Origin: an uncultured Verrucomicrobia subdivision 3 bacterium | GTDB taxonomy: Bacteria > Verrucomicrobiota > Verrucomicrobiia > Limisphaerales > UBA11358 | Assembly: GCA_903878805.1 (NCBI GenBank) | Contig: CAIRJF010000029.1 | Location: 1-64,000, forward strand | DNA length: 64,000 bases | Direction of reading: 5' to 3' | In this document: one piece after another, positions 45,945 to 55,374 of the stretch | How the letters are laid out: each line of letters opens with the position of its first letter | Numbering within the stretch: the first letter of the stretch is position 1 | The notes under the pieces: generated by a model | What the model was told of the DNA's origin: nothing | What the model saw: the letters and a program-made list of their open reading frames with translations, nothing else | Database searches by the model: none | Position numbers and translations under genes: made by a program

Positions 45945-47003
45945 ATGGGTCTGACCAAGCTGGGCTGGAACGCGGCGCGCGACGAACAATTTGCGCCGTA
46001 TCTTGCCAAGGGTTTTATTCCGGCGCGCGTCGCGGTGGAGGATAAACATTTTTATCGCGTCTGGACCGTGGACGCGGAACTCACGGCGCAGATTACTGGC
46101 AAACTCATCCACGAAGCGCGCGGCGATCACGCGAAACTGCCCAAGGTCGGCGATTGGGTGGCGATCAAGCTCGTGCCGAATGAGGAGAAGGCCGCGATTC
46201 AAGCCGTCCTGCCGCGCTCCACGCAAATCACGCGCAAGACCAGCGGCCGCAATACCGCCGCGCAAATCCTCGCCACCAACATCGAAACTGTTTTTCTCGT
46301 CACCGCCGCCGACCCGACGTTCAACGCCGCGCGACTTGAACGAATGCTCGTGATGGGCCGTGAAAGCGGCGCGCGTCCGGTGGTGCTGCTCAACAAAATT
46401 GATTTGTGCGATGACCTCGACGCCAAGCTCGCTGAGGCCACGCAGGCGGCAGGCGATGCGCTCGTGCTCGCCGTCTGCGCGCTCACCGGACGCGGCATCA
46501 AAAAACTTTCCGCTCAAATCAAGAAGGGCGAAACCGTCGCGTTCATCGGCACTTCTGGCGTCGGCAAGTCGAGTCTCATCAACCAGCTTTACGGCGAAGA
46601 TTTGATGCCGACGATTGAAGTGCGCACGCAGGATTCCAAAGGCCGCCACACGACTTCGTGGCGTGAAATGATTTTTCTGCCGAACGGCGGCGTGGTCATT
46701 GACACGCCCGGCATGCGCGAATTTCATCTCTGGGGCGCAAGCGAAGGTGTGAAGGATTCCTTTCCCGAAATCGAAGCGCTCGCCGCCGGTTGCCGGTTTC
46801 GTGATTGCACCCACACGCAGGAAAAAGAGTGCGCCGTGTTGGCTGCCGTCGCCGCCGGCACGTTCCCGCGCGAACGCCACGATAGCTACGTCAAACTCCA
46901 GCGCGAGATGAATTACCTCCGCGAATCCGAAAAACAAGCCGGCTGGCAAACCCGCCGCAAGAGCGACCGCGCGGCGCATCGCGTGTTTAACAAGGGCGAT
47001 TAA
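45945..47003 (+). CDS. rsgA: ribosome small subunit-dependent GTPase A
   Basis: Circularly permuted GTPase: NKIDLCDD, FIGTSGVGKSSLINQLYG, TQDSKGRHTTSWREM, DTPGMREFHLWG, Zn motif CRFRDCTHTQEKECAV. Confidence 0.95.
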   Translation: MGLTKLGWNAARDEQFAPYLAKGFIPARVAVEDKHFYRVWTVDAELTAQITGKLIHEARGDHAKLPKVGDWVAIKLVPNEEKAAIQAVLPRSTQITRKTSGRNTAAQILATNIETVFLVTAADPTFNAARLERMLVMGRESGARPVVLLNKIDLCDDLDAKLAEATQAAGDALVLAVCALTGRGIKKLSAQIKKGETVAFIGTSGVGKSSLINQLYGEDLMPTIEVRTQDSKGRHTTSWREMIFLPNGGVVIDTPGMREFHLWGASEGVKDSFPEIEALAAGCRFRDCTHTQEKECAVLAAVAAGTFPRERHDSYVKLQREMNYLRESEKQAGWQTRRKSDRAAHRVFNKGD

Positions 47004-47058
47004 ACGCTTCTCCACCTTCGCCTTCACGCTTTCATCCGTTTTGCTGCCGCTGGCAAAG

Positions 47059-47595
47059 TCAATTATTGCCGGACGTTTCTACCGCTGATTTAATCGCAGC
47101 GAGTCCTTTTGCAAAATCTTTGCCAATCATGTCGTCGCAGTTCATGAACAGACCGAAGGCCTTGAAGAAAAAATTATTTTTGCCGGACATGGTCCAGGTC
47201 ACAGCGGTTTGGTTGCCCGCAAACTTGAAAGTAAACTCCGCCGTGTTCGTGGCCTTGAACGGTTTAAGAAATTCGAGTTTGATGCGGATTAAATCATTCG
47301 GCGCGCTTTCGGTGATGGTCATGCCGCCGGCGCCGACCTTTTTGTTTCCGTCCCACGCAAAGCCCGCGCCCACACCCGCCGCCGTGCCGCTGTAAGAATA
47401 TTTGCACGCCGGATCCATTTTCGCCCACGGCGACCACGCCTCCCATTTGTGGAAGTCGTTGACGTGCGGAAATACTTTTTCCGGCGGCGCAGAAATCTGC
47501 GTCGAACGCGTGACAATGAATTTATCCGGCCGACCGGCGACGACAACGATGAACAGAATGGCGATGAACGCGAACGCGAGGAAAATCGGCAGCAT
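47059..47595 (-). CDS. SRPBCC family protein
   Basis: IVTRSTQISAPPEKVFPHVNDFHKWEAWSPWAKMDPACKYSYSG... Confidence 0.85.
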   Translation of the reverse strand: MLPIFLAFAFIAILFIVVVAGRPDKFIVTRSTQISAPPEKVFPHVNDFHKWEAWSPWAKMDPACKYSYSGTAAGVGAGFAWDGNKKVGAGGMTITESAPNDLIRIKLEFLKPFKATNTAEFTFKFAGNQTAVTWTMSGKNNFFFKAFGLFMNCDDMIGKDFAKGLAAIKSAVETSGNN

Positions 47596-47616
47596 AATGA
47601 TTATCCTTCCGTCATT

Positions 47617-48003
47617 TTAATTCAGCAGACCGGAGAATTTTTTCCGCGCGTCCCAGAGCAGATACAGCGCGCAGACGATGATGATGTCGAGCATCGGATT
47701 AACCAGATGTTTCGGGTCATCCACCAAAACGTGGAACGCGATGATATTCACGATCACGGGGCCGAGCAGCAGCAAGCCGAGGTTGCGCACGCGCGGAATC
47801 AGCACGAGCAAACCGCCGATGAGCTCGAAGAATTTTACGAACTTGAGGTAGCCCGTCGGGACGAACGCCGCCATGAAATGCGCGGCGGGCGTGCCTTCCG
47901 GCAGATTCGGGATGGCGACGAGGTTGAACAGCACCGGGACGCTCGCGGCGAGGAAACAAAGTCCAAGCAGAACACCCGCGATGGTGGGCAGATATTTTTT
48001 CAT
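47617..48003 (-). CDS. DoxX-like small membrane protein
   Basis: Four hydrophobic segments, TGYLKFVKFFELIGGLLVLIPRVRNLGLLLLGPVIVNIIAFHVLVDDP. Confidence 0.75.
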   Translation of the reverse strand: MKKYLPTIAGVLLGLCFLAASVPVLFNLVAIPNLPEGTPAAHFMAAFVPTGYLKFVKFFELIGGLLVLIPRVRNLGLLLLGPVIVNIIAFHVLVDDPKHLVNPMLDIIIVCALYLLWDARKKFSGLLN

Positions 48004-48097
48004 GGCCCGGCAAAATTACATTTTCGCCGAAGATTCGCCAAGTCTTTCCCACATCTCCTGGCCACCCCCGATGCCACCGCGTTCGCGGGCTGGGGTT

Positions 48098-49057
48098 TTA
48101 ATTTACTTCCGCAATCTCAAATTGCAGCCACGGTGCGAGCGGCAGCGTGGCGAGATGATTTTCAACTGCGGCAACATCTGCCTCACGGAAGAGCATGAAA
48201 GCCCGCCACGGTTCGGCGGTCGGCGACATCATCCGAAAATCCAGCAGGAGCCCGAGACGACGCCATTCCGTCAGATGCGCCTGCTCTGCGGGAATGAGCG
48301 ATTTGAATTTTTCATCCATCGGCTTCACGCGCGTGACCGTGACCATGAAACGTTTCTTAGTATCTTTGCCCCAGCCGGGAAAATCCGCGAGCGGCGGCAA
48401 GACTTGCGGCGGTTCAGTGGCGATATTCTGCAACCGGGCTTCCAGTGCATCCAAATACTTCGCGCGTTCTTCCGGCGTGATGCGTGCCGGACTCCAAGCC
48501 ACGAATGGCGCGAGTGGCAGAAACCCGTTGAACCAAAACACGCCGTGCTGCACAGGCGCAAGAACTGTGGCGAGGGGCGGATTCACACCGTAGCCGCCAT
48601 AGACATCCGGCCCGCCGCCCGTCGTCATCAAAACCATTGCGCGTTTCTTCGCCTGACCTAAGCCACCTTCGTAGATTTTTGCGCCGCCGTAAATGCGCCC
48701 AGCTGCAAAGACGCGATCCACCCAACCCTTTAGAATCGCGGGCAGACCAAACCACCAGAGCGGGAAGCTGAAGATGAGCATATCGCACGCTTCGAGCCGG
48801 CGGATTTCCATTTCCAAATCTGGCGCGAAGCCGCCGACTTCCGTGGCGTGGGCTTCTTCGGTTTGTTGCTTGAGATAATTTGCGTCCGCCACTGTGGAGA
48901 AATTCCGGCGGTCGGAAACGGGATTGAATTCCTCCGCATAAAGGTCGGCGAAATCAACCGTGTGGCCTTGCTCCTTGAATGCTTCCTCGGCGCGCCGCGC
49001 AAGTGCGCTGGAAAAACTTTTTGGTTCGTGGTGAGCGTGAACGATGAGGATTTTCAT
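48098..49057 (-). CDS. NAD(P)H oxidoreductase (flavodoxin-like, NQO/KefF type) fused to a C-terminal YCII/muconolactone-isomerase-like domain
   Basis: MKILIVHAHHEPKSFSSALARRAEEAFKEQGHTVDFADLYAEEFNPV, DMLIFSFPLWWFGLPAILKGWVDRVFAAGRIY; C-terminal FMVTVTRVKPMDEKFKSLIPAEQAHLTEWRRLGLLLDF... Confidence 0.85.
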   Translation of the reverse strand: MKILIVHAHHEPKSFSSALARRAEEAFKEQGHTVDFADLYAEEFNPVSDRRNFSTVADANYLKQQTEEAHATEVGGFAPDLEMEIRRLEACDMLIFSFPLWWFGLPAILKGWVDRVFAAGRIYGGAKIYEGGLGQAKKRAMVLMTTGGGPDVYGGYGVNPPLATVLAPVQHGVFWFNGFLPLAPFVAWSPARITPEERAKYLDALEARLQNIATEPPQVLPPLADFPGWGKDTKKRFMVTVTRVKPMDEKFKSLIPAEQAHLTEWRRLGLLLDFRMMSPTAEPWRAFMLFREADVAAVENHLATLPLAPWLQFEIAEVN

Positions 49058-49065
49058 GCGAAAAT

Positions 49066-49725
49066 TTATTGGTAAATGATTTCCGTTTCAAATTGTCCCG
49101 GCGGTTGGCGGTGCAATTTCAAATACGCCTCGGCAATCTTATCTGGATCAAAATGCGTTCCCGCCGCGACCTGCCCAGCAATCAACACCGTGCCGACATG
49201 GATGCCGCTGCCGCCGAGTTCCTGCGCGAGTGTGTAAGCGAGACTACGAATGCCCGCCTTGCCGATACTTGGCGAAGCCGCGCCGTCCCACGGTTGTAAC
49301 GCCCAGCCGCCGCCGGTGAAGAGAATCGTGCCGTGCCCGCGCGCCTTCATACCGGGTAACACCGCGAGCGTGGCGGCAAGTGCGCCTGCGACATTGACCC
49401 GGAAATCCGCGACCAGCTGATCTGCCGTAAGCTGGGTGGGTTTCAGAAACGTCGGCGCAATGGCATTGTAAATCAGGACGCCAGTTTCACCCAACTCCCG
49501 CTCGGCCTGCGCGATGGCGAGCGCGAGGGAATCTTCATCGCCCGCATCAACGGCGAAAGATTTGAAGGTAAAATTTTCCTTGGCCAGCATCGCGGTGAGC
49601 GCGGCATGCTTGCTCGGATTGCGTGAAAGCAGCGCGAGTTGAAAGCCTTCCTGGCCGAAGGCTTTTGCGAGCGCGAGGCCGTTTCCGGGACCGAAGCCAA
49701 CGATGATGCAGAGTGCTTTTTTCAT
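49066..49725 (-). CDS. SDR family NAD(P)-dependent oxidoreductase
   Basis: Rossmann start CIIVGFGPGNGLALAKAFGQEGFQLALLSRNPSK, VLIYNAIAP, ILFTGGGWALQPWDGAASPSIGKAGIRSLAYTLAQEL. Confidence 0.88.
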   Translation of the reverse strand: MKKALCIIVGFGPGNGLALAKAFGQEGFQLALLSRNPSKHAALTAMLAKENFTFKSFAVDAGDEDSLALAIAQAERELGETGVLIYNAIAPTFLKPTQLTADQLVADFRVNVAGALAATLAVLPGMKARGHGTILFTGGGWALQPWDGAASPSIGKAGIRSLAYTLAQELGGSGIHVGTVLIAGQVAAGTHFDPDKIAEAYLKLHRQPPGQFETEIIYQ

Positions 49726-49821
49726 AAATTGTTTCTTTGTTATTTGCTGGCCAAAACCTTAAGGCGTAAAATTGTTCCCGCAAGTAGGCACTATTTGGTG
49801 ACCACCTAAACAAAACATTTT

Positions 49822-50145
49822 ATGCCCATCGAAGATTGCTCTGTTCGTCCAGCCCTCAAGGTGATTGGCGGAAAATGGAAGCCCGTCATCCTCTATCATG
49901 TCATGAACGGCAAGAAACGGTTTGGCGAACTACGGCGGTTGCTGCCGGATGCCTCGCAAAAAATGCTGACCCAGCAGCTCCGCGAATTGGAGCGCGATGG
50001 AATTATTTCGCGCCAAGTTTATCCCGAAGTTCCGCCCAAAGTTGAATACACGATGACCAAATTTGGCCGGACCTTGCGCCCGGTGATGCGGGAATTGTGC
50101 AAATGGGGAGAGGCTGTTCAGTCGAAATCGGTTGGCAAAGCTTGA
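49822..50145 (+). CDS. HxlR family transcriptional regulator
   Basis: CSVRPALKVIGGKWKPVILYHVMNGKKRFGELRRLLPDASQKMLTQQLRELERDGIISRQVYPEVPPKVEYTMTKFGRTL. Confidence 0.95.
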   Translation: MPIEDCSVRPALKVIGGKWKPVILYHVMNGKKRFGELRRLLPDASQKMLTQQLRELERDGIISRQVYPEVPPKVEYTMTKFGRTLRPVMRELCKWGEAVQSKSVGKA

Positions 50146-50181
50146 AGATGGATTATTGCGGGGTTCAGCAGGCTATTCGCG

Positions 50182-51711
50182 TTAGTGCAAACCAAACAAT
50201 TTTTCGACCTTCGCCTTCACCGCTACATCCATCTTGATCAACGGCGGCCACGCGCGTTTGAAACCTTCACCGGGAATTTTCTTCGTCGCGTCAAAACCCA
50301 TTTTGCTGCCGATGGCGATTTCGCTCGTCGCGTGGTCGAGCACGTCGGACGGGCCCTTGGTGAAGATGCTGTCGCGCTGCGGATCGGTGTTGGCCGTGAG
50401 ATGGAACAGCACTTCGCTGGTGTTGTGGACGTTCACGCCGGCGTCCACCACCACGATGTATTTCGTGAACATCATCTGCCCCATGCCCCAGAGGCCGTGC
50501 ATGATTTTGTAGGCCTGCATCGGGTAGGTCTTCTTGATGCTCACGAACACGAGGTTGTGGAACACGCCTTCCGCCGGCAGCGCGATGTCCACGATCTCGG
50601 GGAAATTCATCTTGAAGATGGGCAGGAACAGTTTCACGCTCGCGCCGCCGATGTAAAAATCTTCCATCGGCGGAATGCCAACGATGGTGCAGGGATACAC
50701 CGCGTCTTTGCGATGCGTGATGGCGGTGATGTGAAACACCGGATACGGCTCGGGCAACGTGTAATAACCGGTGTGATCGCCGAACGGCCCTTCATCGCGC
50801 AGCGGCTCGGTGGGGTCAATGTAACCTTCGATGACGAAATCAGCGTTGGCGGGAACTTCCAGGTCGTTCGTCTCGCACTTGATCATCTCGACGGATTTTT
50901 TGCGGAGATAACCGGCGAGCAGAAATTCATCCAATCCATCCGGCATCGGCGCGGTCGCAGCGAAGGGAAACATCGGGTCGCCGCCGATGAAAATGGCGAC
51001 GGGCATGCGCTCGCCCTTTTCGTAATAACGACGGCCATGGCGCGCGGCGACTTTCTGCAACTGCCAGTGCATGCCGGTGGTTTTGTCGTCGTAAATCTGG
51101 ATGCGATACATGCCCAGATTGCGCTCGCCCGTGTCCGGATCGCGCGTGACGACGCAGGGCAGCGTGATGAAACGCCCGCCGTCCAAAGGCCAGCAGCGGA
51201 GGATGGGAATATTCGCGAGCGTAGGCGGCTGCGTGTTGAATGAAGCGAGATTGTTCACGTCCGGCGCTTTCGGCCAGCTCTTCGATGCCGCGGGTGCATC
51301 GTATTTGTGAATCACATCTTTGCACGAGCCGCTCTTCACCGTTTTCGGTTTCGCATGACGCAAATCCAACGCGAGCGAGAGCAGCTTGATGGCTTCCTTG
51401 AAGCTCGTCGGCGGCTTGGCTTTCATCAGCGCGCCAAGCTCGTTGGCCACTTCGTCCACGGACTCCGCGCCCATGCTCATGGCCATGCGCTTGTGCGAGC
51501 CGAGCGTGTTGATGGCCACGGGAAACGGCGAGACGACGCCGTTGACGGTGGGCTTTTCGAACAGCAGCGCCTTGCCGCCGCCGGGTAATTTCATTTCGCG
51601 GTCGGCGATCTCGGTGATCTCCAGTTCGGTCGCAACGGGCTGGGAAATGCGTTTCAGCTCGCCCGCCTTATCGAGGGCGTTGACGAAATCGCGGAAGGAA
51701 TCAAAAGCCAT
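50182..51711 (-). CDS. ubiD: UbiD family decarboxylase
   Basis: DSFRDFVNALDKAGELKRI, LPCVVTRDPDTGERNLGMYRIQIYDDKTTGMHWQ, DEGPFGDHTGYYTLPEPYPVFHITAITHRKDAVYPCTIVGIPPMEDFYIG. Confidence 0.92.
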   Translation of the reverse strand: MAFDSFRDFVNALDKAGELKRISQPVATELEITEIADREMKLPGGGKALLFEKPTVNGVVSPFPVAINTLGSHKRMAMSMGAESVDEVANELGALMKAKPPTSFKEAIKLLSLALDLRHAKPKTVKSGSCKDVIHKYDAPAASKSWPKAPDVNNLASFNTQPPTLANIPILRCWPLDGGRFITLPCVVTRDPDTGERNLGMYRIQIYDDKTTGMHWQLQKVAARHGRRYYEKGERMPVAIFIGGDPMFPFAATAPMPDGLDEFLLAGYLRKKSVEMIKCETNDLEVPANADFVIEGYIDPTEPLRDEGPFGDHTGYYTLPEPYPVFHITAITHRKDAVYPCTIVGIPPMEDFYIGGASVKLFLPIFKMNFPEIVDIALPAEGVFHNLVFVSIKKTYPMQAYKIMHGLWGMGQMMFTKYIVVVDAGVNVHNTSEVLFHLTANTDPQRDSIFTKGPSDVLDHATSEIAIGSKMGFDATKKIPGEGFKRAWPPLIKMDVAVKAKVEKLFGLH

Positions 51712-51895
51712 AAGTGCGCTGAAGCTAACTTAAAATCCTGCGCCGGGCAATGCGGGGATAAACGGTGCGCGGCAATGAATCGTCTGGGGTTTTCACCCCA
51801 TTTTGTGAACGCCGCATCTTGATAAAATCATTTTGAGACGCGTGCCCGACAAGATTAGCACTCGGCGGACAATTCCATCTGGAGAAATCAACACC

Positions 51896-52162
51896 ATGAA
51901 CCACAATTCAATCACAGCGCAACCCCTCACACCGATTCCGGCGGACAATCTTCTTCGTAAGCTTACGGTCGCGGACTCCAACAAAGACGGGAGCCTGCGC
52001 CACCTCGGCATCGTGGGAGACACCTATACCATTTTGCTCTCTGGTGATGACACTGACGGTCGTTATTGCCTCATTGACATGCACGTTCCGCCGGGCGGCG
52101 TCCGACTCCAAAATGCCGAGGGCGCCGCGGTCGTTTGGATTGTTGAACGTCGGAAAACCTGA
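51896..52162 (+). pseudogene. truncated cupin-like protein
   Basis: HLGIVGDTYTILLSGDDTDGRYCLIDMHVPPGG resembles the N-terminal part of a cupin; the histidine-rich metal motif expected next is absent. Confidence 0.4.
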
Positions 52163-52253
52163 AGTATGGAAATTGATTGCCTTTCCACCTCGCGCGGACA
52201 TAATACACGCCCGTCTTTGCACAGCGATGACGCGTCAAGATGGTTGACATCAT

Positions 52254-52329
52254 GGGTTGGTAGCTCAGTCGGTAGAGCAGTGCCCTTTTAAGGCATTGGT
52301 CGAGAGTTCGAGTCTCTCCCAACCCACCA
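52254..52329 (+). tRNA. tRNA-Lys (anticodon TTT)
   Basis: GGGTTGGTAGCTCAGTCGGTAGAGCAGTGCCCTTTTAAGGCATTGGTCGAGAGTTCGAGTCTCTCCCAACCCACCA: cloverleaf, anticodon loop CTTTTAA, CCA encoded. Confidence 0.97.
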
Positions 52330-52375
52330 CTTCTTATTCGGTTGGCAGAAATCTGCGCGCCGTCTAATCTGCACC

Positions 52376-53494
52376 ATGCGGTTGCACGACCGATATTTGT
52401 TTCGCGAACTCCTCACGCCGCTGGCTTACTGCCTCGGTGGCTTTCTGGTTTTCTGGATTGCGTATTTTTTCTTCAGCGAAATGGACGTGATGCAGGAGCA
52501 TCAACTCCGGCTTTTCGACTGCGTGGAATATGCCGTCGCGATGACGCCGGGCTTCCTTGTGCTCGTGCTGCCCATCGCGCTGCTGCTCGCCCTGCTTTAT
52601 GCGCTCACGCACCATTCGCGCCACCACGAACTCACCGCGCTCCGCGCTGCCGGCGTGAGCCTGTGGCGTCTGTGCGCGCCGTATTTCACCGTCGGTATCG
52701 TCGCTGCGGGAATTTATTTTTGGATGAATGAAATCATCGTGCCGCGCTGCGCGAACTGGTCGGAGGAAATTCTTTCGCGTCATGTGCAACTGGAAAACAA
52801 TCCCAAGGCCAAAACCCATTTCACCAAAATTGGTTTCCGCACCGTGCACGCGAACCGCATCTGGCAAATTGGCGAATATGACGCCGTCACCCGAATCATG
52901 CTCAACCCAAACGTGACGTGGACGGCGGCGGACGGCACCTGGCTCGTGTTGCAGGCCAGTCGCGCCGGGCGCACCAACAACGTCTGGATCTTTTCCGACG
53001 CCAAGATGTTCGCTCAATCGCCGCGCGGCCAACTACTGCCGACGTTGACGACCAACCTGCTCGCCATGCCGGAGTTTGACGAGACGCCGCGGCAGATTTT
53101 GAGCAACATTAAAATGAGCGACTCCCAAAATATCCGTGGCTCGCGCAGCGCGGATATTCCGCTCAAAGATTTGCGCGAGTATCTCAAGCTGCATCCAGAC
53201 CTGCCGCGCGAAGACCGGCACACGTTGCTCACCAAATATTATGGCCGGCTCGCCGCGCCGTGGACGTGCCTTGTCGTCGTTTTTATCGCCATTCCGTTCG
53301 GCGCTCAATCGGGCCGACGCAATCTGTTTTTCGGCGTCGCCGGTAGCATCTTCATTTGCTTCGCGTATTTTGTCCTGCAACAAGTCAGCCTTGCGTTCGG
53401 CCTGAACGGCCATCTGCCAGCGTGGCTCGCGGCGTGGCTGCCGAATTTATTCTTCGCGACGGCGGGAACCCTTTTAATTGTGCGGACGCGATAA
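52376..53494 (+). CDS. LptF/LptG family (YjgP/YjgQ) LPS export permease
   Basis: MRLHDRYLFRELLTPLAYCLGGFLVFWIAYFFF...PGFLVLVLPIALLLALLYALTHHSRHHELTALRAAGVSLWRL; C-terminal TMs. Confidence 0.9.
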   Translation: MRLHDRYLFRELLTPLAYCLGGFLVFWIAYFFFSEMDVMQEHQLRLFDCVEYAVAMTPGFLVLVLPIALLLALLYALTHHSRHHELTALRAAGVSLWRLCAPYFTVGIVAAGIYFWMNEIIVPRCANWSEEILSRHVQLENNPKAKTHFTKIGFRTVHANRIWQIGEYDAVTRIMLNPNVTWTAADGTWLVLQASRAGRTNNVWIFSDAKMFAQSPRGQLLPTLTTNLLAMPEFDETPRQILSNIKMSDSQNIRGSRSADIPLKDLREYLKLHPDLPREDRHTLLTKYYGRLAAPWTCLVVVFIAIPFGAQSGRRNLFFGVAGSIFICFAYFVLQQVSLAFGLNGHLPAWLAAWLPNLFFATAGTLLIVRTR

Positions 53495-53505
53495 TTTATT
53501 TTCAG

Positions 53506-55230
53506 GTGAAAGAAGAACAACTGGAAAAATTGAAATCGAGCCACGAGCGCTTGCGCTTGTTGTATCAGGTCGGCAGCGTTATCCACTCGACGCTCGATTC
53601 GCAGGAGGCGCTGCAACTCATCGTCAGCGAGGCCGTGCGCGTGATGCGCGCTTCCAGCGGCTCGCTGGTGCTCATCAATCCCACATCGGGCTTTCTGGAA
53701 ATTCACGCGGCGCAAAATCTTTCTTCAGCGGCGCGCAAATTAAAACTCCGCGTCGGCGAAGGCGTCACCGGCTGGGTCGCGCAATCCGGCAAACCCGCGC
53801 GCGTCGGTGACGTGACGCATGATCCGCGCTACGTCAGCGTCCGCCGCGACGTCCGCTCGGAACTGGCCGTGCCGCTCGAGGTGCAGGGCGAAGTGCGCGG
53901 CGTTATCAACGTGGATTCCGACCGCGTGGATGCGTTTTCAGAAGACGACCAGGAACTCTTGCAGGAATTGGCGATTCAAGCGGCAAAGGTGATTCACAAC
54001 ACCTGGCTCTATGAACAACTGCGGTTGAAAGTGATGTTGTTTGAATCGCTTTCCAGCGTGAGCCGCACCATCAATTCTACTTTGAATTTGGACGAAGCGT
54101 TACGCGCCATCACGAAGGAGGCGTGCGAACTGATGCGGGCGCGAATGTGTTCGCTCATGCTGATTGACGAAACGCGCGAGTGGCTCGACTTGCGCGCAAG
54201 CTTTGGCGCGGGCGACGCCTACATCAACAAGCCGCGCCTGAACGCGGAAGAAAGCTTGATTGGCGTCGTCGTGCGGCGCAAAAAACCGTTGCAGGTCGCC
54301 AATGTGCAGACGGACACACGCTACCAAAATGTCGAACTGGCGCGGCGCGAAAATCTGGTTTCGCTCTTGAGCGTGCCGCTGATTTTTGCCGGCCAATGCA
54401 TCGGAGCATTGAGCGTTTACACGGCGCGTCCGTATAGTTTTTCCAATGAAGAAATAAAAATCCTTTCCGCGCTCGCCGAACTTTCCGCCATCGCGATTGA
54501 GAAGGCGCGGCTTTACGAACGCGTCGCGGATGTGGAAGAACAATTGCGCCAGAACGAAAAACTTTCCGCGCTCGGCTTACTCGCGGCGGAGGTCGCGCAC
54601 GAAATTCGCAATCCGCTCACGGTGATTAAACTGCTGTATCACTCGCTCGACTTGAAATTTGAGCCGAAGGATCCGCGTAATAAAGACGCGCAAATCATCG
54701 AGGCAAAAATTGAGCACCTGAACAAAATCGTGGAGCAAATCTTGGACTTTGCGCGGACGACGGAGCCGAAGTTTGCGCCGGTCAACCTCAACGATCTCGT
54801 GGATGAATTAAGTTTGCTCGTGCGCCACAAGCTCGCGAACCAGGACATCAAGCTGGTTCACGATTTGCAGCCGGACTTGCCGCTCGTCTCCGGCGATGCG
54901 CCGCAATTGGAGCAGGCGTTTCTCAATTTGATTTTGAATGCCGCCGAGGCGATGGGCGGCGGCGGCACGTTGACCATCCGTTCGCACGTCTTGCGCGGCG
55001 CGGACAAAGCTTTGCGCGTGGCGGTGGAATTCAAGGACACCGGTGGCGGCATGACGTCGGAGCAGCAGCAGCAGGCGTTCAAGACCGTGCTGGCGACGAC
55101 GAAGGCGAAAGGCACTGGCCTCGGCCTCGCCATTGTCGGGCGCATCATCGAGACGCATCACGGCGCAATCCGCATCCGCTCGCGCGCCGGCCGTGGCACC
55201 ACGATGCAGATTACCTTGCCAGCTATATAA
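53506..55230 (+). CDS. sensor histidine kinase with two GAF domains
   Basis: GAF regions around EALQLIVSEAVRVMRASSGSLVLIN and EALRAITKEACELMRARMCSLMLID; H-box LLAAEVAHEIRNPLTVIKLL; N/G boxes LEQAFLNLILNAAEAMGGGG, KDTGGGM, GTGLGLAIVGRII. GTG start proposed. Confidence 0.9.
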   Translation: MKEEQLEKLKSSHERLRLLYQVGSVIHSTLDSQEALQLIVSEAVRVMRASSGSLVLINPTSGFLEIHAAQNLSSAARKLKLRVGEGVTGWVAQSGKPARVGDVTHDPRYVSVRRDVRSELAVPLEVQGEVRGVINVDSDRVDAFSEDDQELLQELAIQAAKVIHNTWLYEQLRLKVMLFESLSSVSRTINSTLNLDEALRAITKEACELMRARMCSLMLIDETREWLDLRASFGAGDAYINKPRLNAEESLIGVVVRRKKPLQVANVQTDTRYQNVELARRENLVSLLSVPLIFAGQCIGALSVYTARPYSFSNEEIKILSALAELSAIAIEKARLYERVADVEEQLRQNEKLSALGLLAAEVAHEIRNPLTVIKLLYHSLDLKFEPKDPRNKDAQIIEAKIEHLNKIVEQILDFARTTEPKFAPVNLNDLVDELSLLVRHKLANQDIKLVHDLQPDLPLVSGDAPQLEQAFLNLILNAAEAMGGGGTLTIRSHVLRGADKALRVAVEFKDTGGGMTSEQQQQAFKTVLATTKAKGTGLGLAIVGRIIETHHGAIRIRSRAGRGTTMQITLPAI

Positions 55231-55262
55231 TTTTACGGCGACGAGACCGTTGGCGTCCGCCG

Positions 55263-55294
55263 CCATTTTCGCGCCAAACCAGTGCGCGAAATGG
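55263..55294. other. stem-loop between convergent genes
   Basis: ccattttcgcgc-caaaccagt-gcgcgaaatgg, one bulge; no T-tract follows. Confidence 0.4.
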
Positions 55295-55374
55295 GGTGCG
55301 TGACCAGCGCCGCATTTTTACAACGGGAAATTCGACAGCCAAAACCTTGTGGCGAGCGTCGGAAAAATTTTATC

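Noticed and set aside
45915-47027. 370-aa minus-strand ORF opposite rsgA
   Set aside because: rsgA motifs are unambiguous on the plus strand; this is a shadow ORF.
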